From Candidatus Izemoplasma sp. (lineage in GTDB: Bacteria; Bacillota_I; Bacilli_A; Izemoplasmatales; Izemoplasmataceae): a stretch of DNA of 64,000 nt. The notes under the pieces were generated by a model. The model had not been told where the DNA came from. It saw only the letters and a list, made by a program, of their open reading frames with translations, and made no database searches. Each line of letters opens with the position of its first letter. Position 1 is the stretch's first letter. Positions 51,536 through 62,500 of the stretch are shown in pieces. Location: positions 186,001-250,000 of the forward strand of contig JAXKVY010000002.1 in assembly GCA_036172455.1 (NCBI GenBank), read 5' to 3'. Both the position numbers and the translations under genes were made by a program.

Positions 51536-51755
51536 TAAAAAAATCGTCCTTTATAAAAAGGACGAAATAATTTCCGCGGTACCACCTTTAGTTCCGTTAG
51601 GCTCTTAAGCATCTGTTAACGTGGATGAGACGGACGGGATTGGCGTCACTCGATAGTTGAATTCATAACAAGTCGATAAAGGTCATCACACCATTGCAAC
51701 CTCTCTCTGATATCGTCTTTTGTGTTACTACTATGACTATGTCTACGTTTTACAA
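51536..51755 (-). ncRNA. T-box leader, phenylalanine-specific
   Basis: On the minus strand the T-box core AAGGTGGTACCGCGG lies at 51574-51588, followed by the terminator stem (TCGTCC / GGACGA, 51544-51566) and T-run. The specifier loop reads GAA-TTC-A, with TTC (Phe) at 51659-51661. Confidence 0.93.
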
Positions 51756-51760
51756 TTAGT

Positions 51761-51788
51761 ATTATAACATGATGATAATATAATGCAA
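51761..51788 (-). promoter_or_regulatory. Promoter of the Phe T-box operon
   Basis: On the minus strand TTGCAT, 16-base spacer, TATAAT with extended TG. Confidence 0.75.
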
Positions 51789-51803
51789 CTGTTATTCAAA
51801 GGA

Positions 51804-51833
51804 ATAGGTGTTAAGCATAATGCTTAACACCTA
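51804..51833 (-). terminator. Terminator of the BI-1 gene
   Basis: Perfect 13-bp stem ATAGGTGTTAAGC / GCTTAACACCTAT. Confidence 0.85.
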
Positions 51834-51839
51834 TAATTA

Positions 51840-52589
51840 TTAATCTCGTTTTCCAGCGATAATCGCAAATAAACGCAAGAGTTCTAAGTATAACCACACA
51901 ATAGTAACAACCAACCCTAATGCAAGTGACCACTCCATTTCTTTTGGGGCCCCCGCATCAACAAACTCTGTGACCATTTTAAAATCATATAATAAAAATA
52001 AACTTGAGATAATAACACTTAACACGACAATCCCAATATAAAGTGTTTCAAACGTCTGCATAGCAATTCCTGTGAATGATAAAATCAATAATAAGATTGA
52101 GGCAAAGATTAATCCTACTAAGGCACTCATCATCGCTTTTTTAAAGAAATTCCCCACGCGAATAATACCTGTTGAATATAAGAACAACATGCCTCCTAAA
52201 ACACCAAAGGTTCCCATTAAGGCCATTTGTATGATTTGACCACCATACATATATCCATACAAGGCACTAATAAAACCGATAAATGTCCCTTCTGCACCAG
52301 CATAAATCAACGTTGTGAACATTCCTATTTCAGGTTTGCGATGAGTAACAATCACCGCAATAATCGCAATAATTGGGGCTCCAATCATAACTCCTATCAT
52401 TCGTCCTGTACCAAATGTTTCCACATTTAAACGATACGCAAATACCAATGCAAATGCAGCTGTAATGACTAGTAGATAAAACGTCTTTAAAGCAACCCCT
52501 TGGTACGTTGCACTATAGCTATTACCATAGTCATAAAGCCCACTTTTTTCAGCGTATTTATAGACAGGATTTTCTCCTCTTAATTTCAT
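51840..52589 (-). CDS. Bax inhibitor-1/YccA-family membrane protein
   Basis: A 249-residue protein with seven membrane segments. Members of this family (BsYetJ, TMBIM) form pH-gated Ca2+ leak channels. The C-terminal di-aspartyl region is suggested by LFLLYDFKMVTEFVDAGAP and a final Lys/Asp-rich tail. I choose ATG 52589 (GGGAG upstream); an in-frame ATG three codons earlier lies inside that ribosome site. Single gene. Confidence 0.88.
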   Translation of the reverse strand: MKLRGENPVYKYAEKSGLYDYGNSYSATYQGVALKTFYLLVITAAFALVFAYRLNVETFGTGRMIGVMIGAPIIAIIAVIVTHRKPEIGMFTTLIYAGAEGTFIGFISALYGYMYGGQIIQMALMGTFGVLGGMLFLYSTGIIRVGNFFKKAMMSALVGLIFASILLLILSFTGIAMQTFETLYIGIVVLSVIISSLFLLYDFKMVTEFVDAGAPKEMEWSLALGLVVTIVWLYLELLRLFAIIAGKRD

Positions 52590-52825
52590 TTCTAACACTC
52601 CCTTTTTTGAAATCGTTGATTATTATATCATATATTTTTTTAAAAGTCATCGCTAAACATTCAATAACTCATATTGATTTTCTTGTTTTCTGTAAAACTC
52701 TACGATATAATATAAATGAAAAGTGTAATATACATCACGAATACATAGATTTGGTGTGTATTGTTTTTTTATTTAAAATTTTTATGAAATAATAGATATG
52801 TACAAAAAAATGTGAGGTTGATGTT

Positions 52826-55800
52826 ATGCCACAAGGATTAAACTACGAACTATATTTTAATATTGCATTCTTTGGTGTCATTGGACTAGGCTTCTTAATC
52901 GGGTATTTTCGAGGGCTGAAAAAGACATTGTACAACTTAATTGTGCTTGTTCTTTTCTATGCCTTCTTTTTTATTACGATTGATGCCGTTGTCGATGCCC
53001 TTTGGGTCTTAGAAATGCCAAGTGTCTTTGATATGGCAGCGCCCTATGTTCCAGAACTTTCCGGTGTTACGACACTCGGTAATGCCGTATTTACACTTGT
53101 AGAAACATATGCAGGTAGCTATGTTGGTGATACAATGAGCAATGATGTATTCATCTCGTTTGTCACGGGAATATCGCTATTTGTTGTGAAGATAATATAT
53201 GCGATTGTATACTTTACTATCGGACAAATTGTGTTCCGCTTTATCGCGTATGTCATTCGTGTCTTATTCTTCTCAGGAAGCAATAAAGAGGTTATTCTAG
53301 ACTATAATGGTGAAGAACGTACATTAAAAGGCAAAAAAGACCATAAAAAGTACCGCAAGGAAGAAAAACGTCATCGGAAAGACATGAAAAAAATGGTTAA
53401 ACAAATGTCACGAAAAGAAAAACGCCAACATAAAAAAGATCAAGCCAGACTGGCTAAGGATCAAAAGAAATTTGCGAAAAAACAAAAAATCAAAAAGAAA
53501 AAACCATTACTTGGTGCGTTTGCCGGTGCTGCAAAAGGTACAGTAAGTGCGTTTGTTGGGTTGATCATGCTTGGTGGTATGCTAAATATCACAGAAAGCT
53601 TCTTAGTCTTATTACCTGAAGAAACAACTCAAACAGCCCAAACCATTGAAACAATCTATTTGGCCAATGATTATAATCCATATGATCCCCTATATCAAAA
53701 CAATATCTCGCCTGAGCCGATGGCGACAGGTTTAATTGATATCCCAACAAATATGCAATCGACCATTACAGAAACACGTAATATGATTGATGGCTACAAC
53801 AACAACCTATTTGTTGAATACGCTTATAAAGTGACTTATACGGATGAAAATTATAATGCCCAAGTACCGTTAAACTTATATTTATTTGACACCGTCTTCT
53901 CTTTCTATATAGAAGAAGATAAAGTTTTATTACGTAATGAACTTGATACTATGGCTGAAACAGCCAATATTTTACTGAGTTCAGATTATAGACAAACAAA
54001 CGATATCAGTGACATTACAGGTGATGAAGTCACAGCTTTATTCGTTACCTTATCTGAAAGTAAATTTGTCACATCAATGATTCCACTGGGAATTGACATT
54101 GCAAGTGGCTATTTTGAAACCCCATTAGAGATACCAACTGAGGATTTATATGCCATTGATTGGGCGAGTGAATTATCTACTTTGGGTGCAGTAGCCGGGA
54201 CTGGTTTTGATTTAATCAATACGGCCGGCATTATGAATGATGATACAGATTTAACTACTGTCACATTAGATGGTACAGAAGTCAAAGACTTATTCGATTC
54301 ACTTAGCCAATCAGAAATAGCGACACTAGCTGCCTACGTTGCTCTCGAGCCATTATTAGAACGTCAAAGCGGACAATTAAGTGCCGTTATCACGGTACCA
54401 CAAGGCGTGACATGGGAAAATGAATATCAAGCTTTTGGTGAAGTTGCTAAAGCCGTATTAGATACGAATATTACTGTAGGTCAACTTCAAGCAGGGGATC
54501 CGAATGTTTTAATAGGTGCTTTATCAGACATGGACTTCACCGTTTTACTACAATCAGAAATTGTAAGCCACGCACTAAAAAACATCTTTGATGGAACCGC
54601 AGGTATTGAGGGACTTGATGTCATTGTTGTACCCGATGGTGTGAATTGGTTTGATGTGTATGACAATGATGGCAACTTACAAACTGCCGGAGAGTTACGT
54701 AATATATTAGAAGCCGTCAATGCCATTACTAATGTGGCAGAAGACTTTGACTTTAATAATATTAGTCTCGATGTCATCGCAAACTTCGATGACCCAACAA
54801 TTGATACCATCTTTGATTCAGAATTACTGGTTGCGACGATTAGTGATTTCTTACTTAATATGGATTTAGGAACCACACCATTAATCATTCCTGACAGTGT
54901 GTTAGATGCGAATAACTATTTACTCGCGTCAGAACTTAAAAACGTGGCAAGTGCAGCTACAGTTCTTGTCAATGATTTAGCGTGTGATGAAGGTGACACA
55001 GTCTGTGAAGAACAAGGCTTTGATATTGCCAAAGCATTTAGTTTAAGCGACACCTCTATTAATACCTTAACCACATCAGATATTTTATCCGCTACGATAG
55101 GTAATATTATCATCGATCAAGGTGGCAGTATTTTAACTGTGCCTAACAGTGCATTAACCACAATTAGCGTTGATGGTGTCAATCAAGATGTTGTCAGTAA
55201 AACTGAAATCAGCAAATTATTCCAAGCAGTGGGTGTTTTAGGTTTCACTGACCTGGAAAATATGACATTTGATGCCTCAATTATACAAAATCTTGGCACA
55301 GACGCTGATCCTACCATTTTAGACACAACAAAATCTAACACACTATTTGACTCAAAGCTTGTCCATGCGACGCTCTCACAAATGTTATTTGAACAAGCAG
55401 AAGGCGCAAGTGCAATATTGACTGTCCCTTATTTCACAGAAACAGGCGGAAACGTCATTATTGAAGATACACAAGATAGCCTAAACTATGTTGCACAAGC
55501 AGAATTAAATGCCATGCTGCAAAGTTTATTAACGTTGAATATTACTGATTTTACCGCTGTCGATAGTTTAGATTTAACTGAAGTCATTGCAGATGCAGAT
55601 ACCTTATTAGATTCTTCCATCTTACATGCGACTATTTCAAAACAAATCTTTGATTTAGGCACTGAAACGATTAAAGTCCCATATGAAGACGTTGATACGA
55701 ATCCAATCCGAATTACTGTCGGCGATACAAATGATAGTACCGATACTGAATATATTACTGAAGATGAAATAATCGCTATACTAGATGCATTAGAGATTCT

Positions 55801-58171
55801 TGGTATTACAGACTTTGATACATTTACAGGATCAATTGATCTTGCTAGTATTACAAGTGATCCTAATAATATTATTACAATGCTAGATAGTGCAACATTG
55901 CATGCGACAATCTCGGATCAATTAATCGATCAAGATACCGCAGGTAATATCTCAATACCACATTTTGCTGAAGATAACAGCACAACTATCCGTTTACTCG
56001 TTGGCCCAAGTGGTAATGAAACAGAGTTTATTAGTAAAGATGAAATAGAAGCTATAATAGATGCCCTTAACATTTTAGGATTAACAGATGTTGGGTCATT
56101 TGATGGTGCGATTGATCTAAGTACTATTTACGACCCAGATGCCACAACTCCTGTGGATAACAGAAGTGAGTTTCTAGCATCTTCTACCATTCAAGCAACC
56201 ATCTCTAAACAAGTCATTGATTTAGAATCTACTGCCACAACGGCATTTGTTGTTCCTCATTTCGCAGAAGATGACACAACAAAAATACGTGTTGCTGTCG
56301 GAGATCCACTGAATAATACGGATACAGAATATATTACTAAAGCAGAATTAAGTGCTGTATTTGAAGGCATGGATTTACTCGGTATCACAGACGTGACATC
56401 ATTTAATGGAAGCATTAACCTAACAACATTCTTTGATGAAACAAAACGTAATACCTTATTAGCATCATCGACAATGCAAGGAACTATTTCTAAACAGTTG
56501 CTAGATTTAGGTGATGGAACATTACGCATACCATCTACAGATATTGACAGTGTTGCTGTTAAAATAGATGTTGGAAATGCAGGAGATAATACCGACTTCA
56601 CCTATGTTTCTAAAACTGAAATAGGGGCGATGTTTGAATCACTTGAAGTACTTAATATAACCGATATCAATTCATTTACTGGTTCAATTAATCTATCAAA
56701 TATATATGATGATACAAATCAAGATGTATTATTAAATAGTGCCGCTATGCATGCAACTATTACAAAACAAATGGTTGACTTAGGCGATACCTTCTTGAAT
56801 GTTCCGGATGTAGATGTGAATAATAATGTCATTCAAGAAACAGTCAATAGTACTTTATTTATTGTAAAGGATGAAATCAAAGCTACCATTGAAGCATTAG
56901 AAGTCTTAAACATTTCGGATATAGGAAATGTGGATGGAACATTTGATTTTACCTTAATCTCTAATACAACTAATCAAGATATTTTACTCGGCAGTGCTTC
57001 TATACACCGTACAATCACGGATAAAGTGATTGCTTTAGATGACACAGATAATCTTGTTATTGTACCAAACTATACACAAGATGGGGAAACTGTTGGTAAT
57101 GAAATCCGATTAACTGTTGCGCCTGAAGAGTATATTATTAAAGAGGAAATTAAAGCGCTTATCGATGCCTTTACAGCAATGGGTTATAGCAACCTAGACA
57201 CCTTTGGTGCTGAACTTAATTCAAGTGAATTCTTTGCTGAAAGAGATACGATTTTACTCTCCTCAATACTTCAAGCTACTTTATCAAACAAACTCTTAAA
57301 TACTTCAGGGGGAGATACCTTAGTTATCCCTGATGTAAACGTGAACACTAGTGACACAATACGTATTGTACAAACGGATGTCACTTATGTTAATAAAACC
57401 GAAATTGATGCGATTATGGATGGGTTAGAAGAAATGGGATTAACGGACTTTGGCGCTTTAACATTTGATCCTACAACCATCTTTGCGGCTGACTTTAATA
57501 TCGTTTTAACAAGTGCTTCACTACAAGCAACCATTTCAGGTAAAATTTTACCTACTGCAGGGGATGAAACAACACCAGTTGGAACAACAACATTACTCGT
57601 TCCAACAGAATTTAGAGAAGCAATCCATGTAAATAGTGTTGGCGATACGCACATTGAAAAAGTTGAACTAATACGATTGCTTGAATCGCTAGAAGTCCTT
57701 GGTGTTAGTGACTTTAATGGCGGTATGAATGCATCGACTATTACATCAATGAGTGACACTGATTTAACGACTTTATTAATTAGTTCTAGTGTTCATACAA
57801 CACTCGATAATATGTTAAGAGGAAATGCTAATATTGCTTCAGACATTCCTGCTTTAGCAGAAAACACATTCAGTTATGCCGGTACCCTAATAACTAGAGA
57901 TGAAATTAAATACTTTATTCAAGCTACACAAGAAGTAACCACTGATTTCACCAGTGTATCATTCGACTTAAGTACGCTAAATAGTCTAGATGCAGCTGGA
58001 CAAGATACAGTTGCAACAAGTATGATTGTTAGAAATATAGTCACACCTGAAATCGTTGGCCCATATGAAACAATTAATGGTGCTGATAGTTATCCAGATA
58101 CTGAGTATATGAATAATGATGATACAACATTCTTAACCAAAGATGGTGTTCTCAACCCAGTTACACCTTAA
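52826..58171 (+). CDS. Giant membrane protein: CvpA-like anchor plus about 14 degenerate repeats
   Basis: A 1781-residue protein. Four hydrophobic segments in the first 150 residues (about 11-27, 34-52, 108-130, 131-150) resemble a CvpA-type domain; then a very Lys-rich cytoplasmic loop (155-225), a last membrane segment (about 228-252), and roughly 1500 residues that should lie outside. The outer part is built of repeats of 84-96 residues, each with a motif like S-x-x-x-HATIS-K-Q-x-x-D (nucleotide positions near 54835, 55090, 55365, 55627, 55902, 56190, 56478, 56751, 57005, 57273, 57525, 57793) followed by x-VP, YI-x-K-x-E-I and ALEIL-x-I-x-D. No LPXTG, no enzyme motif. The family is unknown to me; adhesion or envelope structure is a guess. 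Confidence 0.8.
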   Translation: MPQGLNYELYFNIAFFGVIGLGFLIGYFRGLKKTLYNLIVLVLFYAFFFITIDAVVDALWVLEMPSVFDMAAPYVPELSGVTTLGNAVFTLVETYAGSYVGDTMSNDVFISFVTGISLFVVKIIYAIVYFTIGQIVFRFIAYVIRVLFFSGSNKEVILDYNGEERTLKGKKDHKKYRKEEKRHRKDMKKMVKQMSRKEKRQHKKDQARLAKDQKKFAKKQKIKKKKPLLGAFAGAAKGTVSAFVGLIMLGGMLNITESFLVLLPEETTQTAQTIETIYLANDYNPYDPLYQNNISPEPMATGLIDIPTNMQSTITETRNMIDGYNNNLFVEYAYKVTYTDENYNAQVPLNLYLFDTVFSFYIEEDKVLLRNELDTMAETANILLSSDYRQTNDISDITGDEVTALFVTLSESKFVTSMIPLGIDIASGYFETPLEIPTEDLYAIDWASELSTLGAVAGTGFDLINTAGIMNDDTDLTTVTLDGTEVKDLFDSLSQSEIATLAAYVALEPLLERQSGQLSAVITVPQGVTWENEYQAFGEVAKAVLDTNITVGQLQAGDPNVLIGALSDMDFTVLLQSEIVSHALKNIFDGTAGIEGLDVIVVPDGVNWFDVYDNDGNLQTAGELRNILEAVNAITNVAEDFDFNNISLDVIANFDDPTIDTIFDSELLVATISDFLLNMDLGTTPLIIPDSVLDANNYLLASELKNVASAATVLVNDLACDEGDTVCEEQGFDIAKAFSLSDTSINTLTTSDILSATIGNIIIDQGGSILTVPNSALTTISVDGVNQDVVSKTEISKLFQAVGVLGFTDLENMTFDASIIQNLGTDADPTILDTTKSNTLFDSKLVHATLSQMLFEQAEGASAILTVPYFTETGGNVIIEDTQDSLNYVAQAELNAMLQSLLTLNITDFTAVDSLDLTEVIADADTLLDSSILHATISKQIFDLGTETIKVPYEDVDTNPIRITVGDTNDSTDTEYITEDEIIAILDALEILGITDFDTFTGSIDLASITSDPNNIITMLDSATLHATISDQLIDQDTAGNISIPHFAEDNSTTIRLLVGPSGNETEFISKDEIEAIIDALNILGLTDVGSFDGAIDLSTIYDPDATTPVDNRSEFLASSTIQATISKQVIDLESTATTAFVVPHFAEDDTTKIRVAVGDPLNNTDTEYITKAELSAVFEGMDLLGITDVTSFNGSINLTTFFDETKRNTLLASSTMQGTISKQLLDLGDGTLRIPSTDIDSVAVKIDVGNAGDNTDFTYVSKTEIGAMFESLEVLNITDINSFTGSINLSNIYDDTNQDVLLNSAAMHATITKQMVDLGDTFLNVPDVDVNNNVIQETVNSTLFIVKDEIKATIEALEVLNISDIGNVDGTFDFTLISNTTNQDILLGSASIHRTITDKVIALDDTDNLVIVPNYTQDGETVGNEIRLTVAPEEYIIKEEIKALIDAFTAMGYSNLDTFGAELNSSEFFAERDTILLSSILQATLSNKLLNTSGGDTLVIPDVNVNTSDTIRIVQTDVTYVNKTEIDAIMDGLEEMGLTDFGALTFDPTTIFAADFNIVLTSASLQATISGKILPTAGDETTPVGTTTLLVPTEFREAIHVNSVGDTHIEKVELIRLLESLEVLGVSDFNGGMNASTITSMSDTDLTTLLISSSVHTTLDNMLRGNANIASDIPALAENTFSYAGTLITRDEIKYFIQATQEVTTDFTSVSFDLSTLNSLDAAGQDTVATSMIVRNIVTPEIVGPYETINGADSYPDTEYMNNDDTTFLTKDGVLNPVTP

Positions 58172-58194
58172 ACACATCTTACAGGAGGCAAATA

Positions 58195-58542
58195 ATGATT
58201 ATTAATCACATTAAACAAACACAAACTAAGCAAATTGTTAGTGACTTAGTTAAAGATACATCAATTCAAGTTTTAGTTGGTGAAAAAGAAGGGTGGGATA
58301 GCCATGTTATGCGTGTACTTACCGTTGAAAAAGGTGGGCATACACCAAAACATGAACATCCTTGGCCACATATTAATTATGTCCTTGAAGGACATGGTTC
58401 TTTACAGATTGATGATAAACTACATCCATTAAGTCCGGGATCCTACGCTTATGTTGATGCGAACACATTACATCAATTTAAAAATACATCTAACGAACCT
58501 TTTAAGTTTATTTGTATTGTACCAAAAGAAGGACACCAATAA
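58195..58542 (+). CDS. Cupin-domain protein
   Basis: A 115-residue single cupin. The metal-binding motif 1 is GGHTPKHEHPWPHINYVLEG (three His and a Glu) and motif 2 is PGSYAYVDANTLHQFKN. Small cupins of this kind bind a metal and often a sugar or phenolic ligand; no function can be assigned. AGGAGG lies upstream. It starts 23 bases after the giant repeat gene and may be on the same transcript. Confidence 0.88.
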   Translation: MIINHIKQTQTKQIVSDLVKDTSIQVLVGEKEGWDSHVMRVLTVEKGGHTPKHEHPWPHINYVLEGHGSLQIDDKLHPLSPGSYAYVDANTLHQFKNTSNEPFKFICIVPKEGHQ

Positions 58543-58544
58543 AA

Positions 58545-58580
58545 AAGAGGAATCTAAGCTACTTGCTTAGATTCCTTTTC
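58545..58580. terminator. Bidirectional terminator
   Basis: Stem GAGGAATCTAAGC / GCTTAGATTCCT(T) between the cupin and EamA genes. Confidence 0.88.
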
Positions 58581-59432
58581 AGTTATATAAAGACCAATAA
58601 TGATAATGAGTGTTCCAAATGTATTAAGTAATGTAATGGGATCATCTACTATTATGTAACTCATTATCATCGTGACAACAGGAACCATATAGATAAAGAC
58701 ATTGGTTTTAAATGTTCCAATTAAGGCAATCGCTTTATTCCATAAAAGAAAGGCAAGTGACGATGCTGCGATAGCTAAATACAAGACGCCAAATACTGTC
58801 GTTTTGTTTACTGTTTCCCAGATTAATGTCGTCCCAAAGAAAAGATGATAGGTGATTAAGACTAAGAAGGTATAGATAAAGACTTTACGCGTTTTTTGAA
58901 TAATGTGATACTCTTCATAAACAGATGCTAAAAAGGCTGTATAAATTGAAAACATTAAAGCTGCTAGTATAGCTAAAAAGTCTCCTAAAGGTTCTATGCC
59001 TTTGACACCACTATTGCCAAACACAACAAACCCAACACCAACTAATGCCATGATTAAACCGATAATGTTTTTTAAAACAAAGTATGACTTATCTTCACGA
59101 AAAGAACTAATGATAGCTGTAAAAAGAGGGGATAAAGCAACTAACAAGCCAACATTACTTGGATACGTCATATCCACCGCGGTATTTTCAAATATAAAAT
59201 ATAAGCCTAATCCTAGACCACTTCCTAAAAACAAAAGTTCTGTTTTTATTGATGTTGGTTTGCGAAACTTAGGATAGATAATAAATAGAAAAAGCGTCGC
59301 AGTCAACAATCTCACTGTTAATATTTGTAATGGAGTAATATATTCAAGTACTAATTTAGTGATAACAAATGTTGAACTCCATATAGTTACTGTTGTCATC
59401 GCAAGTAAATAACCTATAAATTTATGTGTCAT
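58554..59432 (-). CDS. EamA/DMT-family transporter
   Basis: A 292-residue protein with ten membrane segments in two EamA repeats: the first starts at LLAMTTVTIWSSTFVITKLVL, the second at LAILAALMFSIYTAFLASVY. The drug/metabolite transporter superfamily exports amino acids, nucleosides or drugs; the substrate is unknown. I choose the ATG at 59432 (MTHKF); the longer open frame upstream has no start that fits a ribosome site. Single gene. Confidence 0.88.
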   Translation of the reverse strand: MTHKFIGYLLAMTTVTIWSSTFVITKLVLEYITPLQILTVRLLTATLFLFIIYPKFRKPTSIKTELLFLGSGLGLGLYFIFENTAVDMTYPSNVGLLVALSPLFTAIISSFREDKSYFVLKNIIGLIMALVGVGFVVFGNSGVKGIEPLGDFLAILAALMFSIYTAFLASVYEEYHIIQKTRKVFIYTFLVLITYHLFFGTTLIWETVNKTTVFGVLYLAIAASSLAFLLWNKAIALIGTFKTNVFIYMVPVVTMIMSYIIVDDPITLLNTFGTLIIIIGLYITEKESKQVA

Positions 59433-59496
59433 AAACATCACTTCTTTCAATACCGTTATTATATCAGGTTTTATCTCATTCTCAATACAAATGTAA

Positions 59497-59528
59497 AAGA
59501 ATGGATACATTGATTGTAACCATTCTTT
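59497..59528 (-). terminator. Terminator of polC
   Basis: Stem AAGAATGG-TAC / GTA-CCATTCTT, T-rich after it on the minus strand. Confidence 0.7.
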
Positions 59529-59534
59529 ATATTA

Positions 59535-62500
59535 TTAAAGATTGAATAAATTCATTTGTGAGTCTTCAGGTATGCCCTCAAAGACATCTAACATATCAAG
59601 TTTATTGAATAGTGTTTTTGATAGACTCGTTCTATTTTTTATATCTTCTTGTGTTTTAAAAGGGGCTTCTTCTCTTGCGGCAACAATGGATTGTGCAACT
59701 TTGAGGCCTAGTCCATCAACCGTGATAAACGGTAATAAGAGTTGCTTCTTATCATCTGTAATCTTAAACTCAGTAGCATCAGACGCATTAATATCAATTG
59801 TTTTAAAGCTAAATCCACGTTTGACCATTTCAAGTGCAATTTCTAAAACAGTGTAGACACGCTTGTCACGATCGGATGCACGATTACCTTGCTCATCAAT
59901 GTCATTCATCCGTTTTCTTATTTCATATTCGCCACCTAAAAAAGCGTATATGTCATAGTCACTTGCGCGTTTAGAAAAGTAGGCACTATAGAATAAAATT
60001 GGATGATAGTATTTAAACCAAGCAATGCGTAAAGCCATCATTACGTATGCTGTTGCGTGGGCTTTTGGGAACATGTACTTGATCTTCCCACAAGACCAAA
60101 TATACCAATCAGGAATGTTGTGTTGCTTCATAATGTCCTTATATCCATCCCACTTATCTGGTTGAAATTGTGCTTTTCCTTTACGGATAAACTCTGATAT
60201 TTCAAAGGCGACATCTTCTGGCATATTGTTTTGGATTAAGTAGACCATAATATCATCACGACATCCGATAACGTTTTTAAATGGAATCGTACCAAATCGT
60301 TGATTATGACCTGTAACTAGGTCTTTTGCATTGTTAATCCATACATCTGTCCCGTGTGATAATCCACTGATTTTTACTACATCAGCGAATGTTTTTGGTC
60401 GTGAATCTGTCAACATATCACGGACAAATTTGGTTCCCATTTCAGGAATTCCAAAACTTGCGACTTCACTATTTAAATCCTCTTTAGTCAGTCCAATGGC
60501 TTCTGTCGAGTTAAGCATTCCATAAATATGAGGATCATCTAATGGGATATCTCTTGCGTCTGTAAATGGAAAGTCAATAGGGTGTTCTTTGACATAATCC
60601 ATTAAGTAACGAATCATTGTTGGATCATCATGTCCTAAGACATCTAATTTAAATAAGTTGTCTTCAAAACTGTGATAGTCAAAGTGCGTGGTTCGCCAAT
60701 TACTTGATGTATCATCAGCTGGATATTGTACTGGAGTAACATCATAAATCTCTTTATAAGTTGGCACGACAACAATTCCGCCAGGGTGTTGACCAGTTGA
60801 ACGTCTAACACCAGTAATTCTGGTGGCGCTACGTTGAATTTCGGCGCTACGCATCGTCATATTTTTAGACTCAAGATAGCCTTTGACATATCCAAACGCT
60901 GTTTTTTCCGCAACGGTTGAGATAGTTCCTGCCCGAAAGGCGCGTTCAACACCGAAGATTTTACGTATATATTCATGTACTATAGGTTGATATTCACCAC
61001 TAAAGTTTAAGTCAATATCTGGGACTTTATCGCCTTTAAATCCTAAGAAGGTTTCAAAAGGAATTGAGTGTCCATCTTTGTGAAGTTCTTCGCCACATGC
61101 AGGGCAAATTTCTTTAGGCAAATCAAACCCTGTATCATACCGATCAAGGATTGCTTGTAACGTTTCTTCTTCTTGTGATAACCCATAAGTCATTTTTTGT
61201 TCTTTGGTCATTTTAAATGATGAGAAATGACATTTAGGACAGACATAATGTGGAGGCAAAGGATTCACTTCTGTAATATCCATGAGTGTTGCGACTAATG
61301 AACTTCCAACTGATCCACGACTACCGACTAAATAGCCTTCGTCAAGCGATTTTTTAACGAGTAAATGAGAGATAAAGTAGACTGTAGAGAATTTATTTTC
61401 TGTAATACTTTTAATTTCTTTATCTATTCGGTCTTGAACAAGTTTTGGAACATCATTACCATATATTTCTTTCGCTTTATCGCTAACCATTTTGATGAGT
61501 TTATTTTCAATAGATGGTATGCCTTCTAACGCTAGAAAATCATCGTTAGGGGCATAGAGTTCTTTTTGGAATGCCTTGACAAATTCAATTTTGTTGTTAA
61601 TTAATTGGGTATTTTCTACGACGATTTTATGTGTTGTTTCATCATTTAAAAATGGAAAGGCATCAAGCATTTCATTGGTTGTTCTAAAATACTGACTTGG
61701 AATATTTTTAAAATTCGCAAGTGGGTGTAAGCCACCGCCAACGACAGGTGTTTGAACATAGATGTCTCTGTACTTCTTCTCACTTTTCAAGACATGGTGA
61801 ACATCTCCTGTAGCGACAACGGGAATATCTAATGTCTCGCCAACTTTTATGATATTTTCAATGGCCGTTTGAATGACAGTATTTACATCATCCATGCGTT
61901 CTTCTAAGTAAAGATAATCTTCGAATGGTTGTACTTCTAGAAAATCATAATACTTCGCCGCTTCTAATAAATCATCATATGGTTTATTTTTTGCTATCTC
62001 AAAAAGGTAGCTATTCATGCAGCCACTACCGACAAGTAATCCGTCTCGATGGTGATCTAAAACTGATTTTAGTAGCCTCGGTTCTTTATGAAAATATTTT
62101 GTGTTTGCTAAGCTGACTAATTTATACAGGTTTTTTAATCCTATTTGGTTTGTGACAAGTAAATTAATATGGCTTGGAATAGCATGTTTATAGCCGTCAC
62201 TCCCGTCACTTAACATATTCATTTGATTAACATTCAAAATGCCTACTTCGCGCATATGCTTTAACATATGTAAAAAGATTTCAGCGGTAGCTTTTGTATC
62301 ATAAATAGCTCTATGGTGACGTTCTAGATGAACTTTAAAATAACGGCTAACAGCCTTTAAATTAAACCGTTTCAAGTCATCACCAAAGGCATTTCTTGCA
62401 ATCTGCAAGGTATCGACTGTCGGTAATGGGCCATCATATAAATCATGATCTTTTAGTGATTGATAAATGAATCCCATATCAAAATGGGCATTATGCGCTA

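Noticed and set aside
52508-52792. 94-codon plus-strand frame between the BI-1 and giant-protein genes
   Set aside because: It begins inside the BI-1 gene on the opposite strand, has no ribosome site and reads as low-complexity sequence.
54487-57759. Long antisense open frames (up to 133 codons) inside the giant repeat gene
   Set aside because: They follow from the repeat codon pattern; no start signals and no protein-like motifs.
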